The notes below the pieces were generated by a model. That model worked only from the letters and a program-made list of their open reading frames with translations. It made no database searches and was not told the DNA's origin. A stretch of 64,000 nucleotides of DNA from NCBI GenBank assembly GCA_010093515.1, contig MU001704.1, positions 56,689 to 120,688 of the forward strand, given 5' to 3'. A program made the translations under genes and the position numbers. This stretch comes from Lineolata rhizophorae. Its lineage: Eukaryota > Ascomycota > Dothideomycetes > Lineolatales > Lineolataceae. Below, piece by piece: positions 11,384-21,313 of this stretch. The number at the start of each line of letters is the position of its first letter. Position 1 is the first letter of the stretch.

Positions 11384-13589
11384 ATGAAGACGACGTGGAA
11401 AGACATCCCACCGGTGCCAAACCAACAGGAGTTTATTGACATCGTTCTCAGCCGCACCCAGCGGCGGCTGCCGACACAGATTCGCGCCGGCTTCAAAATC
11501 AGCAGAATACGAGGTGCGCACACGATCCTTTAACAAGCCGTTGGGCTTGTAGAAATAGATTTGCTGACTTTCACTTGATACATTACAGCTTTTTACACTC
11601 GAAAGGTGAAATACACGGCGGAGACATTCGCGGAGAAGCTATCGGCAATCCTCGAAGGTTTCCCTCGATTGCAGGATATCCACCCCTTCCGTATGTCTAC
11701 ATTTCCCGGTGCCGCAAAACGACAGCCTACCTCGTCCGAGTGCTCACAGCGTAGTCAGATAAGGATCTCCTCAATACGCTTTACGACGCCGACCATTTCC
11801 GCATCGCACTTGGCCAGCTCTCGACCGCTAAGCATCTCATCGAGACTGTCTCCCGAGATTACGTTCGCCTCCTCAAGTATGGCCAATCGCTCTTCCAATG
11901 CAAGCAGCTCAAGCGCGCGGCGCTTGGCCGCATGGCCACAATTACAAAGCGGCTGAAGGATCCGTTGCTCTATCTTGAGCAAGTCCGGCAGCATCTCGGG
12001 CGTCTCCCTTCGATCGATCCGAATACGCGCACGCTTCTGATCTGCGGCTACCCGAATGTTGGGAAGTCGAGCTTTCTCAAAAACATTTCTCGTGCAGATG
12101 TCGATATCCAACCGTACGCCTTCACAACGAAGTCGTTGTTCGTCGGGCACTTTGACTACAAGATGCTGCGTTTTCAGGCGATCGACACGCCGGGAATTCT
12201 GGACCACCCGCTCGAGGAGATGAACACGATCGAGATGCAGTCAATCACAGCGATTGCGCACTTGCGGTCCGCAATCCTGTACTTCATGGACCTATCCGAA
12301 CAATGCGGGTACTCCGTGTCGGCCCAGATTTCCCTCTTCCACAGTATCAAGCCGCTCTTCTCTAATAAGCTCGTCTTCATCGTCATCAATAAAATCGACG
12401 TGATGCGGCCCGAGGACCTCGACGAAACCACGAGCGCCCAGCTTCAAGACATGCTCAAGGCGCCCGGGACAGAACTGCTTCAACTCTCGTGCACGACGAC
12501 GGAGAACCTGATGCAGGTCCGCAATTCCGCATGTGACCGCCTCATCGCCGAGCGCAACGCGGAAAAGCTTAAGGCCGGGACCAACAACGCGGCGGGCGCG
12601 CCTACGGGTCGCCTGGCAGACCTTCTGCGCCGCATCCACGTCGCACAGCCGCTCGGCGGCGTCGTGCGCGAGGCGTACATCCCGGAAGCGGTCAAGGAGC
12701 GCGCCAAGTACGACTCGGCGGACTCCGAACGACGCAAGCTGGAGCGCGACATCGAGGAGGAAAACGGCGGGCCGGGCGTGTATAACATCGACCTGAAGAA
12801 GAACTACATCCTAGACGACCCGGCGTGGCGGGGCGACAAGGTACCCGAGGTGCTCGACGGCAAGAACGTGTACGACTGGATCGACCCGGACATCGAGGCG
12901 AAGCTGGCGGCGCTCGAGGCCGAGGAGGACCGCCTCGAGACGGAAGGTTTCTACGACGAGGTCGAGGGCGACGAGGAACTCGAGGACGCGGACGAGGCCC
13001 AGGTCCGCTACCGCGCCGACCTCATCCGCGAGAAGCAGGCTCTCCTCAAGAACGAGGCCCGCATGCGCAAGTCGCTCAAGAACCGCGCCCAGATCCCCCG
13101 CCCCGCCAAGGCCAGGAAGCTCTCCGACATGGAGCGCCACCTGGACGCGCTGGGCCTCGACGCGGAGCGCGTGGCCGCCCGCGCCCGCAGCCGCAGCCGC
13201 GGCCGCGGCGGCCCGCGCGCCCGCTCCGAGGCCGCCTCCGTCGCCGACGCCATGGATCTGGACGCGCCGGACACGCCCAAGTCGCGGCTCGAGCGCGCGC
13301 GCAGCGCGGTCCGCGGGCCGGGGGCGAACAATAGGCGCGACGACGGGGTCGCGGACGGGCCGGCGCGGTCGAAGGCCGAGCGGCTGGCGAAGCTGTCGCA
13401 GAAGAAGATGAACCGCATGGCGAGGCAGGGCGAGGCGGATCGGCACCAGACGGCGGCGCTGCCGAAGCATTTGGTATGTTTTGAAGAAGGTGCTTTGTTG
13501 TGGTGTGTGGCTTGTTACTTGGGAGCTAACGTGCGTGTCTTTCTTAGGTTGCTGGCAAGCGTGGCATGGGCAAGACGCAGAGACGGTAA
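11384..13589 (+). CDS. NOG1: Nucleolar GTP-binding protein Nog1
   Basis: Essential GTPase of 60S ribosomal subunit assembly in the nucleolus and nucleoplasm. Exons 11384-11513, 11589-11690, 11759-13473 and 13548-13589 give 662 residues, close to yeast Nog1 (about 650). The exons join as [25 protein letters not shown] and [16 protein letters not shown], all conserved in the family. Highly conserved stretches include [34 protein letters not shown] (P-loop), [12 protein letters not shown] (G3) and VINKID (G4). The C-terminal region is acidic, then basic with a short Arg-Ser run. The last exon is only 42 nt. It diverges from URA5. Confidence 0.97.
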
Positions 13590-14107
13590 AAAGAAGGGCG
13601 TGCATGGGTAGGGGGTTACTGTGTCCTTGGTTCAGATGGTAATCGGGGGGGAGAAGTGTGTAAAATGGGATACCAGTACGGGCATAACGTCACGGCGTTT
13701 TTTATGGCTGTGTTATTTATTAGGCCAATCAAAGCCTACTGCTGTCTCTTGTCATCTACAACGTCCAGTCACCCTTCATTCAGCGTTCAGTTGGCAACCA
13801 TGCCTATGACATAGACATCCAGAGCTAGTCTCATTTCCAGCGGTTGCCAGCCAATAAGCCCAAATCGGACATAACCCTTGTTCCCCATTTAAAAAAAAAA
13901 AATGGTCTTCATCCTCCCCGGCACGCCATATCCGTAGTTTTGTAACCTTATGCTCCATCAGATGCCAAGCCGTTTAAGGCCAGAGAAAAAAGGCGATGAA
14001 AAGCCCCAGCCCACAAAACCAAAACGCCATAGAGTACAAATGATGTTGAAAAAAACCAGGCTTGACCGGGCCAAACTCAACCTAAATTTGAGAAGCCTTT
14101 TCACACT
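13590..14107. other. Convergent intergenic gap NOG1 / GNAT gene
   Basis: Contains the 3' untranslated ends of two convergent genes. An A-tract lies near 13890-13901. No coding signal and no tRNA-like cloverleaf was seen. Confidence 0.6.
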
Positions 14108-15095
14108 TCACGGAGAGGTGGGCGCCCCTTTTTTCTTGATATCGAGGACCTAAACACAGGCACACGCACAAAAGGAAAGAGCACGTGCGTTAGTTGACTG
14201 GCCGATGGAACCGAGCAGAAATAAAAATATAAAATGGAAAAAAAGAAAAAAAAAAACTCACCATATCAAACCAGCCACCGCCGGCATACGCCGACTCGCT
14301 CCTGCCCAGGTTCCGAAAGCCGAGGCCCTCGTAGAAAGGGACCAGCGGCTCGCGGGCCAGCAGAGCGACGCGGTCGGCCACCTCGGCGGCCTCGAGGCGC
14401 TGGACGTAGCTGCGCAGGAGGGTGCGGCCGAGGCCCTTGCGCTGGTGCTCGGGCAGGACGGCGAGCGAGTGGAGGGCGACGGTGGGGCCGCCGTCGACGT
14501 TGCCGACGCGGCGGGGACGGGCGCGGGCGTCGTGGGCATCGTGGTCGCGGTCGCGCTCGGCGGCGGCGCGGCGCTCCGCGTCCGAGGCGCCCGCCATGTA
14601 GCGGGCCGGGATCGCCATGTCCTCGTCGCGGACGACGGGGTTGTCGGTCTGGGTGGCGACGATGTGGGCGAGGAGGACGGTGTGGCGGGCGGGGCGGGCC
14701 GAGTCGACGGGGCGGGCGGCGGGGGCGGTGGCGGCGGCGGAGACGTCGGTCGAGTGGGCGGCGGTGGCGGGCGTGGAGGTGAAGAGGCCGAGGCAGAGCG
14801 GGGAGCTGTGCTTGAGGCGGTAGACGAACTTTCGGGAGGTTTGTCAGCGTCCGGGAAGGGTTGGGAGGGGACGGAGAGGGGGGTTGAGGTAGGAAGCTTT
14901 TGGCGGGGAAAGGAACCTTGTCCCTCGACGCGGCCTCGTGGGCGGGGAAGCACGCCTCCTCCAGCCTCACGCAGCTCTCCAGATCCGACAGCGTCAGCGT
15001 CTGCGCGTAGGGGTGCAGCGCCGAGCGCGCGTCCTCGGCCGCCATGTCGCGCATCAGGCGGTCGCCGCCGTCGTTGTCGGCCTCGATGCCGGCTG

Positions 15096-15127
<32 letters not shown>

Positions 15128-15255
15128 TCGCTGCTGGCCGCGGCGTCTTCGGGGTATATCATCGCCTCGGGCGTCGTCGTCGCCATGTGCTCGGGCTCCT
15201 TGGTGAGCTCGGGCATGGCGCCGATCGTGCGCTCGGATTGGAGGTCGCGCGGCAT
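14108..15255 (-). CDS. GNAT acetyltransferase, Paa1/AANAT-like
   Basis: Predicted acetyl-CoA-dependent N-acetyltransferase related to yeast Paa1 (polyamine/arylalkylamine acetylation). Exons 15255-14917, 14828-14262 and 14149-14108 give 315 residues. The core begins LTLSDLESCVRLEEACFP, continues across the first splice as RDK|FVYRLKHSSPLCLGLF, and has the acetyl-CoA motif HSLAVLPEHQRKGLGRTLL and the C-terminal VPFYEGLGFRNLG. The last intron starts GTGAGT followed by a long T-tract and ends TTTAG; without it the frame would run into poly-Phe. The protein has a Gly run near residue 50 encoded by a GCC/CCG repeat, and a variable insert between motifs, so it is longer than Paa1 (191). An alternative start is Met at 15216. 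Confidence 0.85.
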
Positions 15256-16314
15256 GCGTGCGGTGGTGATGGTGGTGCCCGGGAAAGCTGGTCGCAGCGG
15301 CGACGACGCGCGTGCGAGAAGGCGAAGGGCGCGGGTGCGGGTTGTCCTGGTCGGTCCGTCGTGGTCGGTCCGTGGCCGTCGGGCGAGGGCGTGACTGCGG
15401 CGTTGGGTGGAAGGAGAGAGAGCGAGGCGGGCAATTGGCAGGCGAACAAACGACCGAACAAACGACCAAACGTCACCGCGAAGCCGCAAGGGGGCGGGCG
15501 GCGGGGCGAGGGCCAGGCCAAAGCCGGAGTGGCGCCCTCGTATCCTCCGTCCACATCGGTCCGACAGCTTGACGGCGATCTCGGTGAGAACTACCTACAT
15601 ACCTAGGTACGTAGTACATAAGAAGAGTTCCGCCAAGCTTCTGGGGGCTTCCGTTCGCCGTGAAGTCTCTCGACGAGCCGCCTACCTACTACTAGACACT
15701 GCTACTGGTGGTCACGATGGGAAGCCGTTCGCAGTCCAGCCCGGGCCCGCTCGCGGTGGCAGCTGATGCCGCGCTTGCGTGCCACGTACGTACCGACAGA
15801 CACTGTGTGCCACGCATCGAGGCCGCGCGCCCGCAGTCCAATTTCCTTGTAGCAGGTCGGCGGGATACACGCCCGTTCGCGCTGGCTGAAGGGGCGTAGT
15901 CGACGCGGCCAGGAGGACAATTCCGCGCTGGGCGGGCGGGCGGCGCCCCGCAGCATCGTGGCCCGCCGAAGCAACTCGCACACGCCTCCGCGCCTCCACC
16001 GCCGACGCTGCAGCGCGGCCCACGCAAGCACGCCCGCCCCGCCCGCCTCCGCCGCCGCCCTCGCGCCCGCCGCCTCCGTCCCCTACCGCCACGCGTCTTA
16101 AAGCAGCCGCCGCGCCGCCCGCAGTCCCCAGACCTGCATCCCCGCCCGCGCCCCCCGGCATCCCGCCGAGTGTACCACCTCGTCTTCGACCTTTTCAGAA
16201 ACGCCTGCATACGCGATCCGCTTCAACCACACCGAGCCGCCCAAGCCGCCTCTCGAAAGAAAGAAGGCCGCGCCGAAGGCGAGAGCGCCCGCCTTTTCTT
16301 GCCCGCCCCGAGCC
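15256..16314. promoter_or_regulatory. Divergent promoter region GNAT gene / DDI1
   Basis: GC-rich 1.06-kb interval between two divergent genes. It contains a palindrome-like TACCTAGGTA core (about 15598-15608) within a run of TACCTA-type motifs, and long CCG/GCC-rich stretches. No independent coding frame is recognised; many long open frames here are by-products of high GC. Confidence 0.5.
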
Positions 16315-18272
16315 ATGTGAGTCCCACGCCATCTACGCCCTGCCACGCGCCCTGAGCTGCTGCTGCTGCCGCCGCCGCCGCTGCTCCCGCTCCCCGCCAG
16401 CCCCGCCCCCCGCCCTCTCCTCTTGTGCGACTGCAGCCCCGTCGCTCTCCTCGCGCCTGGCCGAGAGCTTTGAAACAGCTCCGATGGGAAGCCCTCGGCC
16501 GCCCGCCGTCGCCTCACCGTTGCCCCCCCTTGTGTAGCTCCTCTCCGCTTTCCTTCAATTTTTTTTTTTTTAGTATTTCCCTTTACCTCGCCAACATCAT
16601 GGCATCTCGAGAGGACTGACCCTTTCCGGCCCCCTCCCCCCCCGGCGCCGAACGACAAAATGTAGGGTGCAAATCACCATCACGCTGCAGACGCCCGACG
16701 ACGCCGGGCCCGGCCCCGGCGCCGACGCCATGGACATGCTCAGCTACGACCTGCCGCTCAGCATGACCGTGGCCGACCTCAAGGGCTTCGTCCAGGCCGA
16801 GACCAACCACGCCCCCGCCGTCCAGTACTTCTTCCTCAACGGCGTGCCGCTCGCGCCCGGCGACGACGCCCGCTCGCTCGGCGCCGCCGGCGTCAAGGAC
16901 GGCGACATGCTCGTGCTCATGATCCGCCGGCCCAACGCGAACAACGCCGCCGCCACCGCGACAACACCAGCAACAGCAACATCGGCAGCAACATCGGCAG
17001 CAACATCAGCAGCAACAACAGCATCACCATCAGCAGCAGCAACATCGACGCCAAATGCTACCGCCTCCGCCGCCGCCGCTCCTCCCCGCCGCCGCCCGCC
17101 GCCCGCCAGCGCGCGCGACATGAACGACGAGGACGTGGAGACGCTGCGGCTGTCGCTGCTGGGCAACCCGGCCGAGCAGGCCCGGCTGCGGGCCCAGAAC
17201 CCGGTGCTGGCCGGCGCCGTCGGCGACCGCCGGCGCTTCGTCCAGCTCTTCCGCGAGCTGCAGCGCCAGCAGGACGAGGCGGAACGGGAGCGGCGCGCCC
17301 AGATGGCGCTGCTGAACGAGGACCCCTTCAACGTGGACGCCCAGCGCCGCATCGAGGAGATCATCCGCCAGGACAACGTGACGCAGAACCTGCAGGACGC
17401 GCTGGAGAAGAACCCCGAATGTGAGTTCCTAATTTTTTTTTAAAAAAAAAAATTAAAATAAATTAAGAAAAAAAAAAGTCTTCGGCAGGGTCACGATGCT
17501 CTACATCGACACCGAGGTCAACGGACACCCGGTCAAGGCCTTCGTCGACTCGGGCGCCCAGGCGACCATCATGTCGCCCGCCTGCGCCGAGGCCTGCGGC
17601 ATCATGCGCCTCATCGACACGCGGTACGGCGGCATCGCGCGCGGGGTGGGCACGGCCAAGATCCTGGGGCGGGTGCACAAGGCGGACATCAAGATCGGGT
17701 CCGTGGTGATGCCGTGCTCCTTCACCGTCATGGAGGGCAAGGACGTCGACCTGCTCTTCGGCCTCGACATGCTGCGCCGCCACCAGGCCTGCATCGACCT
17801 GCGCCGCAACCGCCTCGTCTTCGCCAACCACAACGAGGTCCCCTTCCTGCCCGAGTCGGAGATCCCCAAGAGCTGGGGCGACGACCAGATGAACGAGCCC
17901 GTCGTGTCGGGCCCCAACGGGACCGCTATCGGTGCCAAGTCGGGCGCCCCGCTCATGGCGGACGGGAGCGCCGGCGCCGGCCCGGCCTCGTCTTCGTCGG
18001 GGCCCGCTCGCGGGCCGCCACCCGCCCACCAGCCACAGCAGCAGCAGCAGGCCCAGGGAGCAGCAGAAGCAGCAGCAGCAGCGGCCGGCGGGCCGCGGCC
18101 CTCGGAGCCGGGGCCCGCCGCCGCCGCGGCGAACCCGCGCGTCCGCCAGTCGTCCATCGAGGCGCTGCAGAGCATGGGCGCGTCGCGCGACGAGGCCATC
18201 AGCGCGCTGAACGCGGCGGACGGGGACGAGAATCTGGCTATCGATCTGCTGTTTCCGTCGGCGGGGGGTTAG
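16315..18272 (+). CDS. DDI1: Ddi1, ubiquitin-receptor aspartic protease
   Basis: Shuttle protein carrying ubiquitylated clients to the proteasome, with a host retropepsin-like protease domain. The proposed coding exons are 16315-16316 (the bases AT), 16666-17420 and 17479-18272: 516 residues beginning [13 protein letters not shown]. The start codon is split by a 349-nt intron with donor GTGAGT, a CTGAC branch site at about 16616, a C-rich tract and acceptor TGTAG. Order: ubiquitin-like domain (residues about 1-85), Ala/Thr/Ser-rich linker from a trinucleotide repeat, helical domain ([16 protein letters not shown]), protease domain with active-site [10 protein letters not shown], a Pro/Gln-rich linker, and a C-terminal UBA domain ([20 protein letters not shown]). 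The second intron is almost pure A/T. Confidence 0.92.
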
Positions 18273-18607
18273 GCGGTGGTGGTGGTGGCTTATTCGGGTG
18301 CTATGGCGGAGGGGGAGGGGAGGGGAGGGGGATTGGTGCGATAATGGCGTATAGGGTTGGGATTCAGAATTGGGGTTACGGAATGGGAAAGGGAAATGGG
18401 CGGTGGGGGGAGCATGTGAAGAGGGGTACTGTTCTGGGGGATCAGACGTTTTCGTGGAAAAGGACATCGTACGGGTAGCATGGAGGGGAGCGCGAACAAG
18501 TGTTTTCTATGCGATTTCGAGCGCGTTGCTTTCCTTCGGTCCCCGCCCCTGTGCTCGCGTGAATGGGATGGCGGAAGAGGCTAAAAAAGACGGTGCTCTC
18601 ACCCCGC

Positions 18608-19311
18608 TACACGCCTGGACGACTCGACTCGCTTTCTCCTTCCCCCTTCCCCCTTCCCCCTTCCCCCGCGTATGCATAGACTTGTTTCCTTGGAACTATC
18701 TGGAAGAAAGAGGTCGCGAAGCTTTCCTTGTTCCACCGGCCATCATTACTGGGCGCACTTGGAGTGTTTGCGTTCCTCCAAAAAAAAAAAAAAATTTCCC
18801 TCGGGCTTCTGGGGACCGTTTCCTTGCCTCTCCTACTGGTTTTTTTTTTTTTTTTTAATAGTACTAATAGCCACGCTTTTGTCCCCCCCCTCCGACGGGC
18901 TCCCGGCCCGTCTCGAGCTTGAAGTCGCCCCTTTGACCCCGTTCTCGCATCGAGTTTGTCCAGGCCGATGTATGACGCGACGCCGCGGAAGGGCCGGCCG
19001 GAGGCCGTGCGCAGTGCGAGACGGCTGACACATATCGGCGCCTCGGGATGGCTGCCCTTGGGCGGGCGGGGCCCGTGGGCGTCCTTCTGCGGCGGGGCTG
19101 CTGCGTAGAGCGCGGCATAGGATCCGGAGATGGATGGGGCGCCACGGACGGTCGATTTGGTATGGGATGGGGTGGGTTTGAAAGACTGACCTTTCAATCG
19201 AGAGTTCCGGCGCGATGGCTTGGCGAGTGCGGCTTCGGGTGAGGAAGAGCCCGAGGGTTTCGAGCCGGATTGATGGATAATAGAGGCGGCGGGCCTTACG
19301 TAGGTAGACAT
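18608..19311 (-). CDS. Hypothetical Ser/Pro-rich protein, tentative
   Basis: Not recognised. A minus-strand frame opens with MSTYVRPAASIIHQSGSKP at 19311 and is rich in Ser, Pro, Ala and Lys, with GC-rich third positions in its first 150 codons, as in the real genes nearby. It then runs into a homopolymer tract (18840-18856) that is unlikely to be coding, so the true 3' end or an intron has not been placed. A possible donor GTCAGT lies near 19189. It may instead be transcribed non-coding sequence between two convergent genes. Confidence 0.3.
18642..18667 (-). repeat. Four C5 tracts; G-quadruplex-type repeat on minus strand
   Basis: Four runs of five C separated by TT are perfectly regular. 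On the minus strand this is four G5 tracts with two-base loops, the textbook pattern for a stable intramolecular quadruplex. It lies between two convergent 3' ends. Confidence 0.75.
18780..18856. repeat. Opposed poly-A and poly-T tracts
   Basis: About 15 A at 18780-18794 and about 17 T at 18840-18856, 45 bases apart. They can pair as a long hairpin in RNA. Length is prone to sequencing error. Confidence 0.7.
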
Positions 19312-19579
19312 GCCGCCGGAATATTTGTTGATTGGATGTGATGGCTTCGTCCCGAGCTACTCTGGCCCATGTATCAAATGAATGATCCCGAAACGAGAAG
19401 CGCTGCGCCATTTTGCAACGGAAATGCTCGTTTGCTGAAAGGGTCGGTCCAGAAGAGCTAGGAGATTCAATCACAACTGCCCGGTAGCAAGTGTCTTCCA
19501 TTACTCTATTTCGTGCTGCTTATTGGGGATGAGGACGGGCCGCAGGAACAGACAAACGCCGTCATTAGCGCCAAAATCA

Positions 19580-21313
19580 TCATCTCAACTTATACACGCA
19601 AGGCTTCAACACCTTTCCCTCCTCTACCGGATCCACATCCTCCTCGCCCCCGTCCCCAATAAACCTCAGCCTCGGGCCTCCCCACTGCCCCCGACCGCCC
19701 GCGCCCACGCCCCCTCCGCCGCCCCTGGCCCCATCTCTCATCCTCTCCAGCTCCATCTCCCTAAGCGCCCTGGCGTTCTTGCCCCGGGATGGCGCGCCGG
19801 CCTTGACAAACGTCATGCGGACGAACATCTTGTTCGACGTGTCTACGGCGCGGTCGCCAGCCGCGCGCGACAGGAGGAAGCCGTGCTTGGCCAGGACGTC
19901 GACGAAGGCGCTAACATCCGTCTCGTCGTCGTCGGCCGCCGCGGCGCGACTTTCCTTCTGCTCCGCGTCGAGCACGTCCTCGTCGGGGTCCTCCGCCTCC
20001 GAATCGCTGTCCTCGCCGCCCTTCCTCTTCTTCCTCCTCTTATTCTTCCCCTTGGCCCCTTGCTGCGACCCCTTCGTATCCCCCCCGATTCTCGTCCTCC
20101 CTTCCTTCCCCTGCCCCTTCCTCCCAAACCGACTCTTAATCTCCGCCACCCACAGCTCCCCCCTGCCCCGCAGGACGCGCCACGCCTCGTCCACGAACTC
20201 GACCCAATTGGTCCCCATGAGCGCCAGGCAAAACACCACCACGTCGACGCCGCCGTCCGCCACCGGCAGCGCCGCCGCGTCCGCCACCGTCACCAGCCCC
20301 GCATTGGGGCCCTCGGGCCGCCGCAGGTCGAAGCTGCGCAGCGCGAGCCCCAGCCGGCGGGCCCGCGGCCCCAGCGCCGCCGCCAGCGCCGCGTCCCCGC
20401 AGCCCACGTCGGCGACGGTGCAGGTGCCGCGGGTGCGCGGCAGGGGCGGGACCGCGGCGGCAGCCGCGGCGCTCTCGCCGCGCTTTCCAAGAAACGCCCG
20501 CCCGCCGCCGCGGCTGCCGTCGCCGCCTCTGCCTCGGCCGCGCGCCACGGCCTCGGCGACGAAGGCGTCGACGGGGTTCTCGGGCCAGACGGCGACCTGC
20601 TGGCGGAAGCCGGCGTGGTAGTCGGCGAACATGTCCGGGTGGCGGGCGAAGAGGGCGAGGGCGTCGGCCGAGGGCGTCGTGTAGAGCGTCTGGTTGAGGT
20701 GGCGGAAGCGGGCCGAGGCGAGCTTGCGGGCCATTTTGGCCTGGAGGGGGGTCAGGGCGGCCGAGGCCGTGGGAGGGGTGTTGGCAGGGGCAGGTGGAGG
20801 GACGACGGCGGCGATGGCGGAGGAGGCGGCGGAGGCGGCGGAGGGTTTGGAGGTCGGTGGGTCGGGAGCGTTGGCCTTGTTGCGCGGGCCGTCTTGCTTT
20901 TTCTCGTTCGTCTGCTTGCTGCTGCGCTTCTGCTTCTTTTCGGTGCTCTTCCGCTCGTTTGCAGGAGTAGCGGCGCCGTTGCGAGGATCGCCATCTTTGT
21001 CCAGCTTTGGAGCGGTGGCACCCGGCCTGTCTGCCGCTCCTTCGTCTTGACTCATCCTCCTCTTCTTCTCTTTCTTTCCCGGGCCTGCCGCTCCGGCCCT
21101 CTTCTTCCCCTCGACAATTTCCTCCCACAGCTCCGCGACATTCGCATCCGTCACGTCCCGATCTTTCGGGGCGCGCTTCCGTTTGTGGCCACGCTGCCGC
21201 ACAGCCGTGCCATTCGCGCCCGTGGCTGCCGCGTGCCCAGCGGCTGGTTTGTCTCCGGCATCCGTTTGTGTTTTGACGGCGGCAGAGAGATTCCAACCCG
21301 GGACGGCGAACAT
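19580..21313 (-). CDS. RRP8: 25S rRNA (adenine-N1) methyltransferase Rrp8
   Basis: Nucleolar SAM-dependent methyltransferase acting on large-subunit rRNA (A645 in yeast). One exon encodes 577 residues from Met at 21313 (MFAVPGWNLSAAV, the usual fungal beginning). The N-terminal half is a Lys/Ser/Pro-rich low-complexity tail. The catalytic part starts at LTPLQAKMARKLASARFRHL and includes the family's NQTLYTTPSADALALF, SAM motif I as VADVGCGDAALA, and LMGTNWVEFVDEAWRVL. A basic/acidic insert of about 70 residues interrupts the C-terminal fold before FVDVLAKHGFLL. The end VLKPCVYKLR is diagnostic. It is convergent with DDI1. The frame continues upstream of 21313 but without family similarity. 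Confidence 0.95.
   Translation of the reverse strand: MFAVPGWNLSAAVKTQTDAGDKPAAGHAAATGANGTAVRQRGHKRKRAPKDRDVTDANVAELWEEIVEGKKRAGAAGPGKKEKKRRMSQDEGAADRPGATAPKLDKDGDPRNGAATPANERKSTEKKQKRSSKQTNEKKQDGPRNKANAPDPPTSKPSAASAASSAIAAVVPPPAPANTPPTASAALTPLQAKMARKLASARFRHLNQTLYTTPSADALALFARHPDMFADYHAGFRQQVAVWPENPVDAFVAEAVARGRGRGGDGSRGGGRAFLGKRGESAAAAAAVPPLPRTRGTCTVADVGCGDAALAAALGPRARRLGLALRSFDLRRPEGPNAGLVTVADAAALPVADGGVDVVVFCLALMGTNWVEFVDEAWRVLRGRGELWVAEIKSRFGRKGQGKEGRTRIGGDTKGSQQGAKGKNKRRKKRKGGEDSDSEAEDPDEDVLDAEQKESRAAAADDDETDVSAFVDVLAKHGFLLSRAAGDRAVDTSNKMFVRMTFVKAGAPSRGKNARALREMELERMRDGARGGGGGVGAGGRGQWGGPRLRFIGDGGEEDVDPVEEGKVLKPCVYKLR

Larger units (their letters stand above)
18273..19579. other. Convergent interval DDI1 / RRP8 with repeats
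   Basis: Holds the 3' ends of DDI1 (plus) and RRP8 (minus), a run of four C5 tracts, long A and T homopolymers, and a tentative minus-strand ORF described separately. Otherwise nothing recognisable. Confidence 0.5.

Noticed and set aside
14258-15489. Long minus-strand open frames of about 400 codons across the GNAT gene
   Set aside because: They are GC-driven frames that read through the introns; only the spliced path gives the acetyl-CoA motif and family C-terminus in one protein.
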